NCBI RefSeq assembly: GCF_902143515.1
Contig: NZ_CABFVD010000008.1
Span: forward strand, 62,724 to 126,723
Source of the DNA: Hathewaya massiliensis
GTDB taxonomy: Bacteria; Bacillota; Clostridia; Clostridiales; Clostridiaceae
DNA: 64,000 nucleotides
Direction: 5' to 3'
Shown here piece after piece: positions 1-8,989 of this stretch. Under the pieces are notes generated by a model that was given only the letters and a program-made list of their open reading frames with translations, did no database searches and had not been told where the DNA came from. Position 1 is the first letter of the stretch. Every line of letters starts with the position of its first letter. The translations under genes were made by a program, and so were the position numbers.

Positions 1-231
1 CTTGCTGATAATAACTTTGCCCACTTAAAAGGTGAAGAACTTAAAAAAGCTATTTCAGAATATATTACAAATAAACAAGAAGACCTTGTTGGATCTATGG
101 AATCACAAGGAACTACTCCAAGACAGCTTACTGACCTTATAGGTTCCTTATCTGACTTAACTTCAGGTAGTGGAGATAAAGGTACTCCTATAATATACAT
201 CCAAGGTTATTTTGATAACTATACAAAGTAG
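1..231 (+). CDS. C-terminal end of an unrecognised protein (partial)
   Basis: The frame is open from the first base of the window to a TAG at 229-231, giving the last 76 residues of a protein whose start lies outside. The piece is hydrophilic, with a Lys/Glu-rich helix-like stretch and a Gly/Ser-rich segment (SGSGDKGTP) before an aromatic end (YIQGYFDNYTK). I see no membrane segment, cysteine cluster or catalytic motif and do not recognise the family. It converges on the minus-strand ydjI gene, and a long inverted repeat lies between the two. Coding is supported by codon use and by the clean stop; function is unknown. Confidence 0.65.
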   Translation, partial: LADNNFAHLKGEELKKAISEYITNKQEDLVGSMESQGTTPRQLTDLIGSLSDLTSGSGDKGTPIIYIQGYFDNYTK

Positions 232-335
232 TAAGCTAATCTTATACTAGTTTTAAGGCTATCTTATGTTATTTGAAGTTGAGTACAAGGCTTTAAGAAA
301 CTAGATTATGGATTATTACTTATTATAATTAAATT

Positions 336-430
336 GGGCTGTGGCATTAAGAATAAATACTGCAATATATTGTGCTAATTTAAAATTTGCAAATCAATAT
401 ATTGCATGTAAATCCTTAGTTCCACAGCCC
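336..430. repeat. Long imperfect inverted repeat between convergent genes
   Basis: Two arms, 336-372 and 395-430, are nearly reverse complements. They open with GGGCTGTGG / CCACAGCCC and end at the loop with TGCAATATATTG / CAATATATTGCA; the middle has a few mismatches and one gap. The loop is about 22 bases. The arms are much longer than an ordinary intrinsic terminator and there is no clear T-run. It could be a bidirectional terminator of the flanking convergent genes or a small palindromic repeat element of the MITE kind. Confidence 0.7.
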
Positions 431-482
431 ATAACTTATCCAATTGATAACCACTCTAATAATAAATCAGAATTCTATAGTT

Positions 483-1463
483 CTAAACCAATTTTTCACC
501 ACAATTAGAACAGAAGTTACCTTGTCCAGTTTTCTGCCCACAATTAGGACAGAAGTTAGGAATATTTTTATTTTCATTAGAGTTATTATTAGAATTTGTG
601 TTTGTACTTTCATTTTTATTTTGGTTTATATTTTTCATCATCTCACTTGCCATATTCATGCCCATCATCATACCAGCCATATCAGAAGCTGCACCACCTC
701 CCTTAACCTTACCAGAGGATATACCATCTACCATAGACACTTGCTGGTATTTATTAAGGTCTCCAACCATTCCATGGGAAGCTACCTTAGTTATCATATC
801 TTGAATTTCTTCTGGATAGTTAAAACTCATAATGTTAAAACCTGTTATAGTAATTCCACTATCCATGCTTTGCATGTCCAAATCTTCTTTAATACCCTGT
901 GCAATATCAAAAGCATTTGCTTGAAGATTAAACATGTCCTTTCCTTCTTTAGAAATCCACTTCATTAAAAGTTGATCTAAAATAGAAGTTATTCTTAGCT
1001 TAACATCATCTACAACATAACTATCCTTTACCCCTGCAATTTTATCTATTAGAGAAATATAATCACTAACTTTAAAATTAAAGGTACCATTGGCACGGAT
1101 AGGCATACCACCAGGAAGTTGAGGTGTCGGAATATTAATAGCATTCTTTGTACCCCATTTTACGGTAAATTCCTTTGTATTTACAAATAATACCTCAACC
1201 CTCATACCACTGTTAAAACCAAACTTAAAACCTTTTAAAGTTGATAAAAATGGTATAATGTCGGATTCTATGTTATATTCACCTTCATCCTTGAATATTC
1301 CTTCTATTTTACCATTGTTTAAGAATATAGCATCTTGACCAGGACGAATAATCAATTTACTTCCCTTTTTAATCTCTCTATTGTTCCACTTCCAAAAAAT
1401 CATATCATCCCTAAATTCTTCCCACTCAACTACATTAGCAAATTGTTTTGTAAAAAATGCCAT
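483..1463 (-). CDS. ydjI: SPFH-domain protein with C-terminal zinc ribbon, YdjI-like
   Basis: 326 aa. The N-terminal two thirds is an SPFH/prohibitin-like domain of the 'virion core protein' type (MAFFTKQFANVVEWEE start, then beta-rich SPFH core to about residue 220). A Gly/Met-rich stretch (MAGMMMGMNMASEMM) and an Asn-rich linker follow. The end is a double-CXXC zinc ribbon with Cys305, Cys308, Cys318 and Cys321. In B. subtilis YdjI works with PspA, YdjG and YdjH in envelope-stress protection, and YdjI is a cytosolic SPFH partner recruited to the membrane. Here it is the last gene of the same four-gene order, 40 nt after ydjH. Function is transferred from that operon; the domain calls are read from the sequence. 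Confidence 0.88.
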   Translation of the reverse strand: MAFFTKQFANVVEWEEFRDDMIFWKWNNREIKKGSKLIIRPGQDAIFLNNGKIEGIFKDEGEYNIESDIIPFLSTLKGFKFGFNSGMRVEVLFVNTKEFTVKWGTKNAINIPTPQLPGGMPIRANGTFNFKVSDYISLIDKIAGVKDSYVVDDVKLRITSILDQLLMKWISKEGKDMFNLQANAFDIAQGIKEDLDMQSMDSGITITGFNIMSFNYPEEIQDMITKVASHGMVGDLNKYQQVSMVDGISSGKVKGGGAASDMAGMMMGMNMASEMMKNINQNKNESTNTNSNNNSNENKNIPNFCPNCGQKTGQGNFCSNCGEKLV

Positions 1464-1503
1464 AAGCTATCCTTCCCTTCATTTTCTTATTTCTTACAAT
1501 ATT

Positions 1504-2307
1504 TTAAAAGCTGCCTCCACTACCACTATGTGAGTGCCCACCTGATGTAACTCCTCCACCACCTCCAGAGCTACCCCCACTTGAACTATTATCGGATGAT
1601 TTTTTAGTCCTTGTAACTGTGGTTCTTATGTAATCATCCCTTCCTTCAATAACTCTAGAATTTTTAGAATCTATATAAGTGTTTCCATTAACAGTTACTG
1701 TTCCGCCTGAGTTATAAACCATAATTATTACAGAAATAGCTGCTACTCCCAAAGAAACAACAATTTGAAACCATATTTGTAAAAATATATTATTAGGATT
1801 AACTCCAGGTCTTATCCCCATATATTTATAGGATGTTTTAATAAAAGTCTCAGAAGCCTTATAATAATTTTTATTTGTTAAATCAGAAGTAATTTTTTTT
1901 CTTATAATGGCAAGTCTATTATCATCTAAATATTCCTTAGCTTTATAAAAGCCCGCTAAGTAAACATATCTATTTTGCATATCTATAGTCAATATGGCAC
2001 AGTTACCATGGGGTTTATCATATCCTAGTGCTTTTTCATCATAAAAGTCTTGCATATATTTTATAGTTTCCCTACCACCCGTTTCATTGGTAGTTAATAT
2101 AATAAAATCTGTCTCCTTTTTAGAACTATATTCATTGCACATAATTTCAAGATCTTTTATTTCATCCTTGCTAAAAATTTCTGCAAAGTCATAAACCCTT
2201 TGCTTATTCTCAGCAAAAGCTATAACTGTATTACTTGCAAGTGGAATAAACATAGATAAACAAAGAAGAAAAAGAATAACCTTTAAACTTATTTTATTCT
2301 TCACCAA
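1504..2307 (-). CDS. ydjH: TPM-domain membrane protein, YdjH-like
   Basis: 267 aa. A signal peptide or anchor (KVILFLLCLSMFIPLAS) is followed by an extracytoplasmic TPM domain at about 35-165 (VYDFAEIFSKDEIKDLE start). One membrane helix at about 178-198 follows, and then a cytoplasmic tail that ends in a Ser/Gly/His-rich run (GGSSGGGGGVTSGG). This matches B. subtilis YdjH, a membrane partner of YdjG and PspA in envelope stress. It overlaps the end of ydjG by 7 nt, so translation is probably coupled. The low-complexity tail is typical of TPM proteins and should not be read as a functional motif. Confidence 0.85.
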   Translation of the reverse strand: MVKNKISLKVILFLLCLSMFIPLASNTVIAFAENKQRVYDFAEIFSKDEIKDLEIMCNEYSSKKETDFIILTTNETGGRETIKYMQDFYDEKALGYDKPHGNCAILTIDMQNRYVYLAGFYKAKEYLDDNRLAIIRKKITSDLTNKNYYKASETFIKTSYKYMGIRPGVNPNNIFLQIWFQIVVSLGVAAISVIIMVYNSGGTVTVNGNTYIDSKNSRVIEGRDDYIRTTVTRTKKSSDNSSSGGSSGGGGGVTSGGHSHSGSGGSF

Positions 2308-3329
2308 AAAACTCCCCCTATCATAAATGAAATCAATTTAAATAATAAAAATATAGTACTAAAAATGCCAGTAAACCACATGGCAACTTTAGGATAACTA
2401 ATAGGGGGTTTCCCAACAACCTTTCCAGTCTGCCCATTCATAGCAAATATATGTTCAGATTTATTATAATCATAACAAATCATCCATATTGGAAAAAGTG
2501 TGTAATAGGAGCTTCTTTCTATAGTATTAATGTCTTTATTCCTATAGTCAACTGTATTATATCGTGTAATGGTTGAATTTATATACTCATTTATATATTG
2601 ATCTATTTTATATTGAGCCCTTGGAAAAAGCTGATTATTATCATAATTATACTTTTCTGCAATATATCCCGCAAGATACGGTGTTTTAAAATCTTTTAGA
2701 TTATTATAATCGTATGGTTCAAGCTTGTCCATAAGTTCATCATTCATTTTTATAGAAGCATCCACTGGTACCTTTAAATAGTTAAGATCAATATTTCTGT
2801 ATACCTCATAATGCTTAGTTTCCGTATATATATAATCTCCTTCAGTATATGTTCTAACCTTAGTACAGTGAGCATCTACCTGAACCTGACTATTTAGGTC
2901 ATATAACCAGAAAGGCACATACATTCCTGTAATATTCTTTACTCTATTAGCTGTCATAAATCCCTTTGGAGTAATACGTCCCTTTTTGCACCACTTTTTA
3001 AAGGCTTCCATAGCCTGTTCCTTACTAATAGTAAAAGGAATAACCTTCACTGGTGCCATGGTTCCTGATAACCTATCTAAAAGAACAACTCCTGAGCCAC
3101 AAAAACTACAGGTAGTTGCTGTGGTTTCTGCTTCTGTAATAATTACTGCTCCACAATTCTTACAATGATATTCTTTAGCCTCATCTTCTGAAAAGTTAGT
3201 GCTTATAAATTCTTCTGAAAACTGCTCTATATTATCCTTTCTTCCACAACTATGGCAAGATAACATTTCTGATTCACTATCAAAAACCATATCACTACCA
3301 CAACTAGGGCATTTATAGCATATTACCAT
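2301..3329 (-). CDS. ydjG: Zinc-ribbon membrane protein, YdjG-like
   Basis: 342 aa. Two zinc ribbons lie at the N-terminus: Cys4, Cys7 and Cys10 paired with CHSCG near 25-28, and CKNCG paired with CSFCG near 56-76. A long soluble domain with paired Tyr/Asp-rich strands follows (PFWLYDLNSQVQVDAHC region). One C-terminal membrane helix (AMWFTGIFSTIFLLFKLISF) ends the protein. This layout is that of B. subtilis YdjG, which with YdjH tethers PspA and the SPFH partner at the membrane. It is the second gene of the operon, 119 nt after pspA, with a hairpin in that gap that may reduce read-through. Confidence 0.83.
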   Translation of the reverse strand: MVICYKCPSCGSDMVFDSESEMLSCHSCGRKDNIEQFSEEFISTNFSEDEAKEYHCKNCGAVIITEAETTATTCSFCGSGVVLLDRLSGTMAPVKVIPFTISKEQAMEAFKKWCKKGRITPKGFMTANRVKNITGMYVPFWLYDLNSQVQVDAHCTKVRTYTEGDYIYTETKHYEVYRNIDLNYLKVPVDASIKMNDELMDKLEPYDYNNLKDFKTPYLAGYIAEKYNYDNNQLFPRAQYKIDQYINEYINSTITRYNTVDYRNKDINTIERSSYYTLFPIWMICYDYNKSEHIFAMNGQTGKVVGKPPISYPKVAMWFTGIFSTIFLLFKLISFMIGGVFW

Positions 3330-3402
3330 TATTTATCCACCTCTTACTATTAATCTGATGACTATCCCCTTAGAATACCCTTTATTCTTCAAAGTTGGAG
3401 AA

Positions 3403-3430
3403 AAGAGCCACTACAAATTGTGCAGCTCTT
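3403..3430 (-). terminator. Hairpin between pspA and ydjG (attenuator candidate)
   Basis: AAGAGC-CAC at 3403-3411 pairs with GTG-CA-GCTCTT at 3420-3430, with a small bulge. On the minus strand the stem is followed by TTCTCC rather than a strong T-run, so termination would be partial. A partial stop here would make PspA more abundant than the distal YdjGHI proteins, as expected for a scaffold protein. This is inference from position. Confidence 0.5.
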
Positions 3431-3448
3431 ATAAGTATTAGGTATTAT

Positions 3449-4120
3449 TTACTTATTTAATCTTGCCTTAAGTTTAGCTAACTCATCATCTACATCTGTA
3501 CTATCATCATATTTAGCCTCTAAATCTTTTATGTCATCCTTAGGCCCTCTATTTAATTCTGCCATAGCATTAGCTTCATCTAAAGCTCTATTAGCCTTTT
3601 CTTCCATTCTCTCAAAGGCAGATACAGATCTATTAGCATCATTTATAGAAGAACCCATTTTATTAAGCCTCTCCTGAGTTCTAGCCACAGACATTTTTCC
3701 CTTAATCATAGATTTGCGTGACTCTAATTCTCCTATATCCTGTACAAGTTTATTATGCATTTCTCTCATTTGAGCTGCATTGGTGGAAGCTAAATTATAT
3801 GCTCCTCTAAGTTCTACTTCCTTATTTGTTAATTGAGATTTTTTTTCTAAGAACTTTCTAGCATCTTCTTCATTGTTAGCTTCTAATGCCTTTATTGCAT
3901 ACTTTTCCATCTTATTAGTCTCAGATATACATTCATCTAACTCTCTCTTTGCCCTTTGTTCCTCTGCCATAATAGAAGCAGTTTCAGCCTTTACTTTTCC
4001 TAGATCACTATTTAAATTTCTTAAACATTGATCAACCATTTTTTCTGGATCCTCAGCCTTATCTAATAATGCATTAATATTGCTTGACATAATTTCCCTA
4101 AACCTTGTTAGAATTCCCAT
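3449..4120 (-). CDS. pspA: Phage shock protein A, PspA/IM30 family
   Basis: 223 aa, the usual length. It begins MGILTRFREIMSSNINALLDKAEDPEKM, the amphipathic membrane-sensing helix of the family, and continues as a long coiled-coil hairpin to about residue 180. PspA is an ESCRT-III-like peripheral protein that assembles on the inner face of the membrane and limits leakage under envelope stress. It is the first gene of the pspA-ydjGHI operon. The start at 4120 follows a GAGAGG ribosome site, and a plausible promoter lies about 35-65 nt upstream. No pspF or pspB/C genes are near, as usual in Firmicutes. Confidence 0.93.
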   Translation of the reverse strand: MGILTRFREIMSSNINALLDKAEDPEKMVDQCLRNLNSDLGKVKAETASIMAEEQRAKRELDECISETNKMEKYAIKALEANNEEDARKFLEKKSQLTNKEVELRGAYNLASTNAAQMREMHNKLVQDIGELESRKSMIKGKMSVARTQERLNKMGSSINDANRSVSAFERMEEKANRALDEANAMAELNRGPKDDIKDLEAKYDDSTDVDDELAKLKARLNK

Positions 4121-4156
4121 AGTAATAACCTCTCTTATTCTAATTTATTTTACTAA

Positions 4157-4184
4157 TATATAATTATAATCTATTAAATATCAA
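4157..4184 (-). promoter_or_regulatory. Putative pspA promoter
   Basis: On the minus strand TTGATA (4179-4184) is followed after 16 nt by TATATA (4157-4162), a vegetative-type arrangement 37 nt before the pspA start. In an A+T-rich genome such matches are common, so this is tentative. Confidence 0.35.
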
Positions 4185-4219
4185 AGGGTTCTTAAGAAAT
4201 TAAAGCCTAAATTTACTTA

Positions 4220-5182
4220 TTACTTAGTATATAATTTCTTAAAGTCATCTGTAGCTTGCACAAGTTCACTTAAAATACCTGGCTCCATACCTGAATGTCC
4301 AGCATCCTTAACTATTATAAGTTCAGACTTCGGTAATAATTTATGAAGTTCCCATGCACCTGATATACGACAATCCATATCATATCTTCCATGAACTATT
4401 CTGCAAGGAATATGTTTTATTTTGTCCGTATTTTCTAATATATAATTATCAGATTCATTAAACATATTGTTTATGAAGTAATGACACTCTGTTCTTGCCA
4501 TTGAAAGAGCTAGGGATGATGCTCCAAACTCCTCTATAGTTTTTTCATTTGGAATTAAATTTACCACATTACCTTCCCAAACACTCCATGCTTTAGCTGC
4601 TTTTAATCTTTCTTCTTCATTCTCACTAGTAAGTCTCTTATAATAAGCTTTTATCATATTCCCTCTTTCTTCTTCAGGGATTAAATTATAATATTCTTCC
4701 CATTTATCTGGGTAAATATTAGAAGCCCCTTCTTGATAAAGCCAATCTATATCCGTCTTTCTTCCTAAGAAAATTCCTCTTAAAATAAGCCCTACTACCT
4801 TTGAAGGATGATTTATAGCATAGTTTAGTGCTAATGTAGTTCCCCAACTGCCGCCTAAAACTATCCACTTTTCAATATTTAAATGCTCTCTTAATTTTTC
4901 AATATCAGAAACCAAATGTGCAGTTGTGTTCTCTCTTAATTCTGCATGAGGAGTGCTTTTACCTGCCCCACGTTGATCAAATAAAATAATTCTATAAAAT
5001 TCAGGATCAAAATATCTTCTATAATCTGAACTTAAACCAGCCCCTGGGCCACCATGTAAGAATAGTATAGGCTTTCCCTCCGGATTTCCTACCTCTTCAT
5101 AATACATTGTATGTAGCTCTGATACCTTTAACATACCTGTATTATATGGCTCTATTTCTGGATATAATTTTCTTTGTGACAT
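4220..5182 (-). CDS. pip: Proline iminopeptidase (alpha/beta hydrolase, peptidase S33)
   Basis: 320 aa. It removes N-terminal proline from small peptides in the cytoplasm. The alpha/beta-hydrolase core shows the oxyanion loop FLHGGPGAG (42-50), the DQRGAGKS motif, the nucleophile elbow GGSWGTT with Ser112, Asp268 in HGRYDMDC and His296 in GHSGMEPG. The cap domain contains the family motif around AWSVWEG. Length and motifs match the bacterial PIP family closely. There is no signal peptide. It is a single gene with its own upstream region, divergent from the helicase gene at 5369. A GGGGGG-type ribosome site supports the start. Confidence 0.92.
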   Translation of the reverse strand: MSQRKLYPEIEPYNTGMLKVSELHTMYYEEVGNPEGKPILFLHGGPGAGLSSDYRRYFDPEFYRIILFDQRGAGKSTPHAELRENTTAHLVSDIEKLREHLNIEKWIVLGGSWGTTLALNYAINHPSKVVGLILRGIFLGRKTDIDWLYQEGASNIYPDKWEEYYNLIPEEERGNMIKAYYKRLTSENEEERLKAAKAWSVWEGNVVNLIPNEKTIEEFGASSLALSMARTECHYFINNMFNESDNYILENTDKIKHIPCRIVHGRYDMDCRISGAWELHKLLPKSELIIVKDAGHSGMEPGILSELVQATDDFKKLYTK

Positions 5183-5368
5183 AGCCTTTCCCCCCCATGA
5201 TAATTTCTATCATTTTACTATAATTATAGCATATTGTCATTGAAAAAATATTATTTTTATGATTGGAGTTATAAAAATCTTACTAATAATATATTTTACT
5301 AAATTATAGATTATCCACTTAATATACGTTAAAATAATGATGTATAAGGAAGCTTGAGGTGATTATGT

Positions 5369-7876
5369 ATGAAAAACAATCAAGTTATTTCAGTAAATAT
5401 TGAAGAAAACATTGGTGAAAAGGAAATTGAGTTAGGTAAATTAAGTGAAAACTGTATTATTGGAAATAGTGATTACCTATTACCTAGATTAAAAGATGCA
5501 TTTAAAAAAGCTACGTCTGTAGATATAATCGTAGCTTTTTTAATGGAATCTGGTGTTAAACTTTTAGAAAAGGATTTAAAAGAAATAATCACTAAAAATA
5601 TTCCCATAAGGATTTTAACAGGAAATTATTTGAACATTACTGAGCCATCAGCATTATATAAGTTAAAAGATATTATGGGGGATAAAGTAGATTTAAGATT
5701 CTATAGTGAAACCAAAAGATCCTTTCATCCTAAAGCATATATATTTCAATACGAAAATGGAGGAGATATTTTTATTGGTTCTTCTAATATATCAAAATCC
5801 GCTTTAACATATGGTATTGAATGGAATTATAGAATTACAAAAGACCATAGTGAGGAAGATTTTAATTATTTTAGAACTGTTTTCGAAGATTTATTTTTAA
5901 ATCACTCAATAATAATAGATGATGTAGAATTAAAAAAATATTCTGCTTCTTGGATAAGGCCTAAAGTCCATAAAGAAATTGAAAATACTACGGATTCTAA
6001 AGAAGATAAAATTATAAATATGTTTGAGCCTAGAGGGGTTCAAGTAGAAGCTATATATGAACTTAAAAAATCTAGGGAAGAAGGATTTAATAAAGGTATT
6101 GTAGTAGCTGCTACAGGCATTGGAAAAACTTATCTTGCAGCCTTTGATTCTAAAAATTTTACTAAGGTATTATTTGTAGCTCATAGAGAAGAAATAATAA
6201 AACAAGCTGCTAAATCCTTTAAAAATATAAGGCCAGATGATACCATAGGATTTTTCTATGGTGATTATAAAGATACTAGTGAAAATTTAATATTTGCAAC
6301 AGTGCAAACCCTAGGTAAGGAAGAGTATTTAAATGAGGACTATTTTAAAAGTGATTATTTTGACTACATAGTTATAGATGAATTTCACCATGCCATCTCA
6401 TGTAATTATCAAAATATATTAAATTACTTTAAACCTAAGTTTTTACTTGGACTTACAGCTACCCCTGAAAGATTAGATAATGAGGATGTATTTTCTATAT
6501 GTGATTATAATGTAGTCTATGAATCAAGGCTCCATACTGCTATAAATAAGGGCTGGCTAGTACCTTTTAGATATTATGGAATATACGATGATAGCGTGAA
6601 TTATAGTGAAATACAAATAAAAAAAGGTAAGTATGATGAGAAGCAACTTGAAAGAGCCTTAATGATTAATAAAAGAGCAGATTTGATTTTAAAGAATTAT
6701 TTAAAGTATAATAGTAAATGCGCTTTAGGTTTTTGTTCCTCCAAAGAACATGCTGAATTTATGGCTGATTATTTTAATAAAAATCATATTAAAGCTTGTT
6801 CTGTATATAGCGGAAAACATGGAGAAAATACTTTTAATAGAGAAGAGGCTATCTCTGAATTAACTAAAGAAAATTTACAAATTATATTTTCAGTAGATAT
6901 GTTTAATGAAGGAATAGATATCCCAGCAATTGATTTAGTTATGTTTTTAAGACCAACCGAATCTCCTACAGTATTTTTGCAACAGCTTGGAAGAGGTCTT
7001 AGAAGATTTAGATATAAAAAATATTTAAATGTCTTAGACTTTATTGGAAATTATAAAAAAGCAAATTTAATTCCTTTTTTACTAAGTGGCAAAAACAAAG
7101 ACTATGATAAAAATAGAGTATTGGGAACTCAAATAAATGAAATAGACTATCCTGAAGACTGTTTTGTAGACTTTGACTTTAGATTAATTGATATATTTAA
7201 GAAGCAAGAAGAGCAAGAAAAAACTATTAAAGATAAAATTATAGATGAATTTTACAGGGTTGAAAATAAAGTTGGACATATACCTACCAGAGTGGAATTT
7301 TTTAAATATATTGATCCTGAAGTTTATAAAATGATGAAAAAAGTATCAAAATTAAATGTATTTAATGATTACTTAAGTTTTCTAAAAAAACTAGGAAAAT
7401 TAAATATATCCGAAGAATTATTAGTTGAATCAATAGGTCATGATTTTATTAAAATTATTGAAACAACCTCCATGAGTAAAACTTATAAAATGCCCGTACT
7501 TTTAGCTTTTTATAATAGTGGAAATTTAAAATTAAACATTGATAATGAAGATATCTATATAAATTTTAAAGAGTTTTATTCTAATAATTCCAATGCCATT
7601 GATATGTTGAAACACAAAAGTACTAAAGATTTTAAAACTTGGAATAAAGACAAATATGTAAAGTTAGCAAAGGATAATCCAATAAAATTTCTTTCTAAAA
7701 CTCATAGCGATTTCTTTTATATTCATGGAGACAAATTTTGTTTAAATGATGAATTAGATAAGTATAGAAATGATAAATATTTTTTAATGCATTTTAAAGA
7801 TGCAATAGATTATAGAACCATACAATATTATAAAAACAGATTAGAAATGAGGGAAAGTGACTATGAAAATTTATGA
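5369..7876 (+). CDS. PLD-nuclease/DEAD-box helicase fusion protein
   Basis: 835 aa. The N-terminal phospholipase D-like domain (about 25-185) contains one HxK motif (His120, Lys122) followed by GSSN at 137-140; such domains act as nucleases after dimerising. A superfamily 2 helicase core follows: Walker A ATGIGKT (248-254), DEFHH (337-341), LTATPERLD, and the C-terminal motif QQLGRGLRR. The last 270 residues are a conserved accessory region (helical, Lys/Asn-rich) without a motif I recognise, related in position to DUF3427-type tails. Proteins of this layout act on DNA and are often found in defence islands. Its end overlaps the MazG-like gene, so the two are probably coupled. The exact role is unknown. 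Confidence 0.82.
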   Translation: MKNNQVISVNIEENIGEKEIELGKLSENCIIGNSDYLLPRLKDAFKKATSVDIIVAFLMESGVKLLEKDLKEIITKNIPIRILTGNYLNITEPSALYKLKDIMGDKVDLRFYSETKRSFHPKAYIFQYENGGDIFIGSSNISKSALTYGIEWNYRITKDHSEEDFNYFRTVFEDLFLNHSIIIDDVELKKYSASWIRPKVHKEIENTTDSKEDKIINMFEPRGVQVEAIYELKKSREEGFNKGIVVAATGIGKTYLAAFDSKNFTKVLFVAHREEIIKQAAKSFKNIRPDDTIGFFYGDYKDTSENLIFATVQTLGKEEYLNEDYFKSDYFDYIVIDEFHHAISCNYQNILNYFKPKFLLGLTATPERLDNEDVFSICDYNVVYESRLHTAINKGWLVPFRYYGIYDDSVNYSEIQIKKGKYDEKQLERALMINKRADLILKNYLKYNSKCALGFCSSKEHAEFMADYFNKNHIKACSVYSGKHGENTFNREEAISELTKENLQIIFSVDMFNEGIDIPAIDLVMFLRPTESPTVFLQQLGRGLRRFRYKKYLNVLDFIGNYKKANLIPFLLSGKNKDYDKNRVLGTQINEIDYPEDCFVDFDFRLIDIFKKQEEQEKTIKDKIIDEFYRVENKVGHIPTRVEFFKYIDPEVYKMMKKVSKLNVFNDYLSFLKKLGKLNISEELLVESIGHDFIKIIETTSMSKTYKMPVLLAFYNSGNLKLNIDNEDIYINFKEFYSNNSNAIDMLKHKSTKDFKTWNKDKYVKLAKDNPIKFLSKTHSDFFYIHGDKFCLNDELDKYRNDKYFLMHFKDAIDYRTIQYYKNRLEMRESDYENL

Positions 7877-8171
7877 TAAACTAGTAAGAGACAGAATACC
7901 TGAGGTAATTGAAAAATCAGGTAAACAATGTGAAGTAACTTTAGTTAAAAATGAAGAAAAGAAAAATTTATTAGAAAAAAAATTATTAGAAGAAGTAAAT
8001 GAATATATAGAAGATAAAAACTTAGAAGAATTAGCAGATATAATGGAAGTTCTATTTGGCCTTGCAGACTCCTTAGGATATTCTGAAGAAGATTTAATGA
8101 AAAAAAGAGACGAAAAAAGAGAAGAAAGAGGCGGATTTAAAGAAGGCATAGTTCTTAAAAAAGTTTGGTAA
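7863..8171 (+). CDS. MazG-like nucleoside triphosphate pyrophosphohydrolase
   Basis: 102 aa from the ATG at 7863. A GTG at 7857 is also in frame but sits only 3 nt from the AGGG ribosome site, while 7863 has a normal spacing of about 9. The protein is an all-alpha NTP pyrophosphatase: it starts KIYDKLVRDRIPEVI, typical of phosphoribosyl-ATP pyrophosphohydrolase/MazG-like house-cleaning enzymes, and carries the metal-binding pattern EEVNEYIED followed by EELADIMEVL. It overlaps the helicase gene by 14 nt. In this setting it could hydrolyse nucleotides as part of a defence response or simply be a house-cleaning enzyme; the sequence does not decide. Confidence 0.85.
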   Translation: MKIYDKLVRDRIPEVIEKSGKQCEVTLVKNEEKKNLLEKKLLEEVNEYIEDKNLEELADIMEVLFGLADSLGYSEEDLMKKRDEKREERGGFKEGIVLKKVW

Positions 8172-8197
8172 TACGCATACGAGTTTTTTCTTAAATA

Positions 8198-8241
8198 AAG
8201 GTAATTTTAAAAGAACCCTCTTCTTTTAAATTACCTTTTTA
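8198..8241. terminator. Bidirectional terminator between the MazG-like gene and kdpE
   Basis: AAAGGTAATTTTAAAAGAA (8198-8216) pairs with TTCTTTTAAATTACCTTT, followed by a T-run on the plus strand and preceded by an A-run that becomes a T-run on the minus strand. It sits between two convergent genes and can serve both. Confidence 0.85.
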
Positions 8242-8281
8242 ATGTTTTATATTAAGTTTAAGCTTTGCTAACTTATGATTT

Positions 8282-8989
8282 TTATTCATCTATTAACCTA
8301 TACCCAACTCCAACTTCTGTATAAATATATTCTGGTTCTGCTGGATTCTTCTCAATTTTCCTTCTTAAATTCGCCATAAATACTCTAAGTGATTGAGTTT
8401 CGTTTCCCACAGGTGCTCCCCAAATATCGTGGATAATAAAATTATGAGTTAGTACTTTTCCTGAATGTTTACAAAGTAATACTATTATTTTATACTCTAT
8501 AGGTGTTAGATGTATATCTTCATTGTTTATGGATACTCGTCTCTTTTCAAAATCAACAACTAAATTTTTAACTTGAAATTTATCCTTGTTTTCATTTTCA
8601 TTTTGATTTAATATTCCATGTCTTAAGGCTACTCTGATTCTTGCTAATAACTCCCCAATTCCAAAAGGTTTGGTTAAGTAATCATCTGCTCCTTTATCTA
8701 AGGCTTCTACCTTCTGTCTTTCATTGTCTCTTGCAGAAACAATTATTATAGGTGTTTTAGACCATGCTCTTATTTCCTTAATAACTTGAATTCCATCAAT
8801 ATCAGGGAGACCTAGGTCTAATATTATTAAATCAGGATTATATGACATTGAAAGTGCTATGGCTTCCTTTCCTTTATCTGTTTCAATATATTTAAATTCT
8901 TGTGCTGCTAAGGATGCTGTAATAAAATTTCTTATAGGTCTATCATCTTCAACTACAAGAATACAAGGTTTATTATTCACATTCACCAT
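8282..8989 (-). CDS. kdpE: KdpE response regulator, OmpR family
   Basis: About 235 aa. Receiver domain: acidic pair VVEDD near the start, phospho-acceptor Asp in IILDLGLPD, and Lys in DDYLTKPFG. The C-terminal winged helix is of OmpR type (LTPIEYKIIVLLCKHSGKVLT ... RVFMANLRRKIE). It controls kdp transcription after phosphorylation by KdpD. An upstream in-frame ATG at 9070 would give a 27-residue extension inside kdpD with no homology, so I reject it. The ATG at 8989 directly abuts an AAAGGAGG site; the GTG codons 2 or 4 (8986, 8980) are better spaced and may be the true start. It overlaps the kdpD end by about 8-17 nt. Confidence 0.92.
   Translation of the reverse strand: MVNVNNKPCILVVEDDRPIRNFITASLAAQEFKYIETDKGKEAIALSMSYNPDLIILDLGLPDIDGIQVIKEIRAWSKTPIIIVSARDNERQKVEALDKGADDYLTKPFGIGELLARIRVALRHGILNQNENENKDKFQVKNLVVDFEKRRVSINNEDIHLTPIEYKIIVLLCKHSGKVLTHNFIIHDIWGAPVGNETQSLRVFMANLRRKIEKNPAEPEYIYTEVGVGYRLIDE

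Noticed and set aside
444-968. Plus-strand open frame opposite ydjI
   Set aside because: It is a shadow of the SPFH gene; its composition is implausible (Ile/His/Phe-rich) and no ribosome site precedes it.
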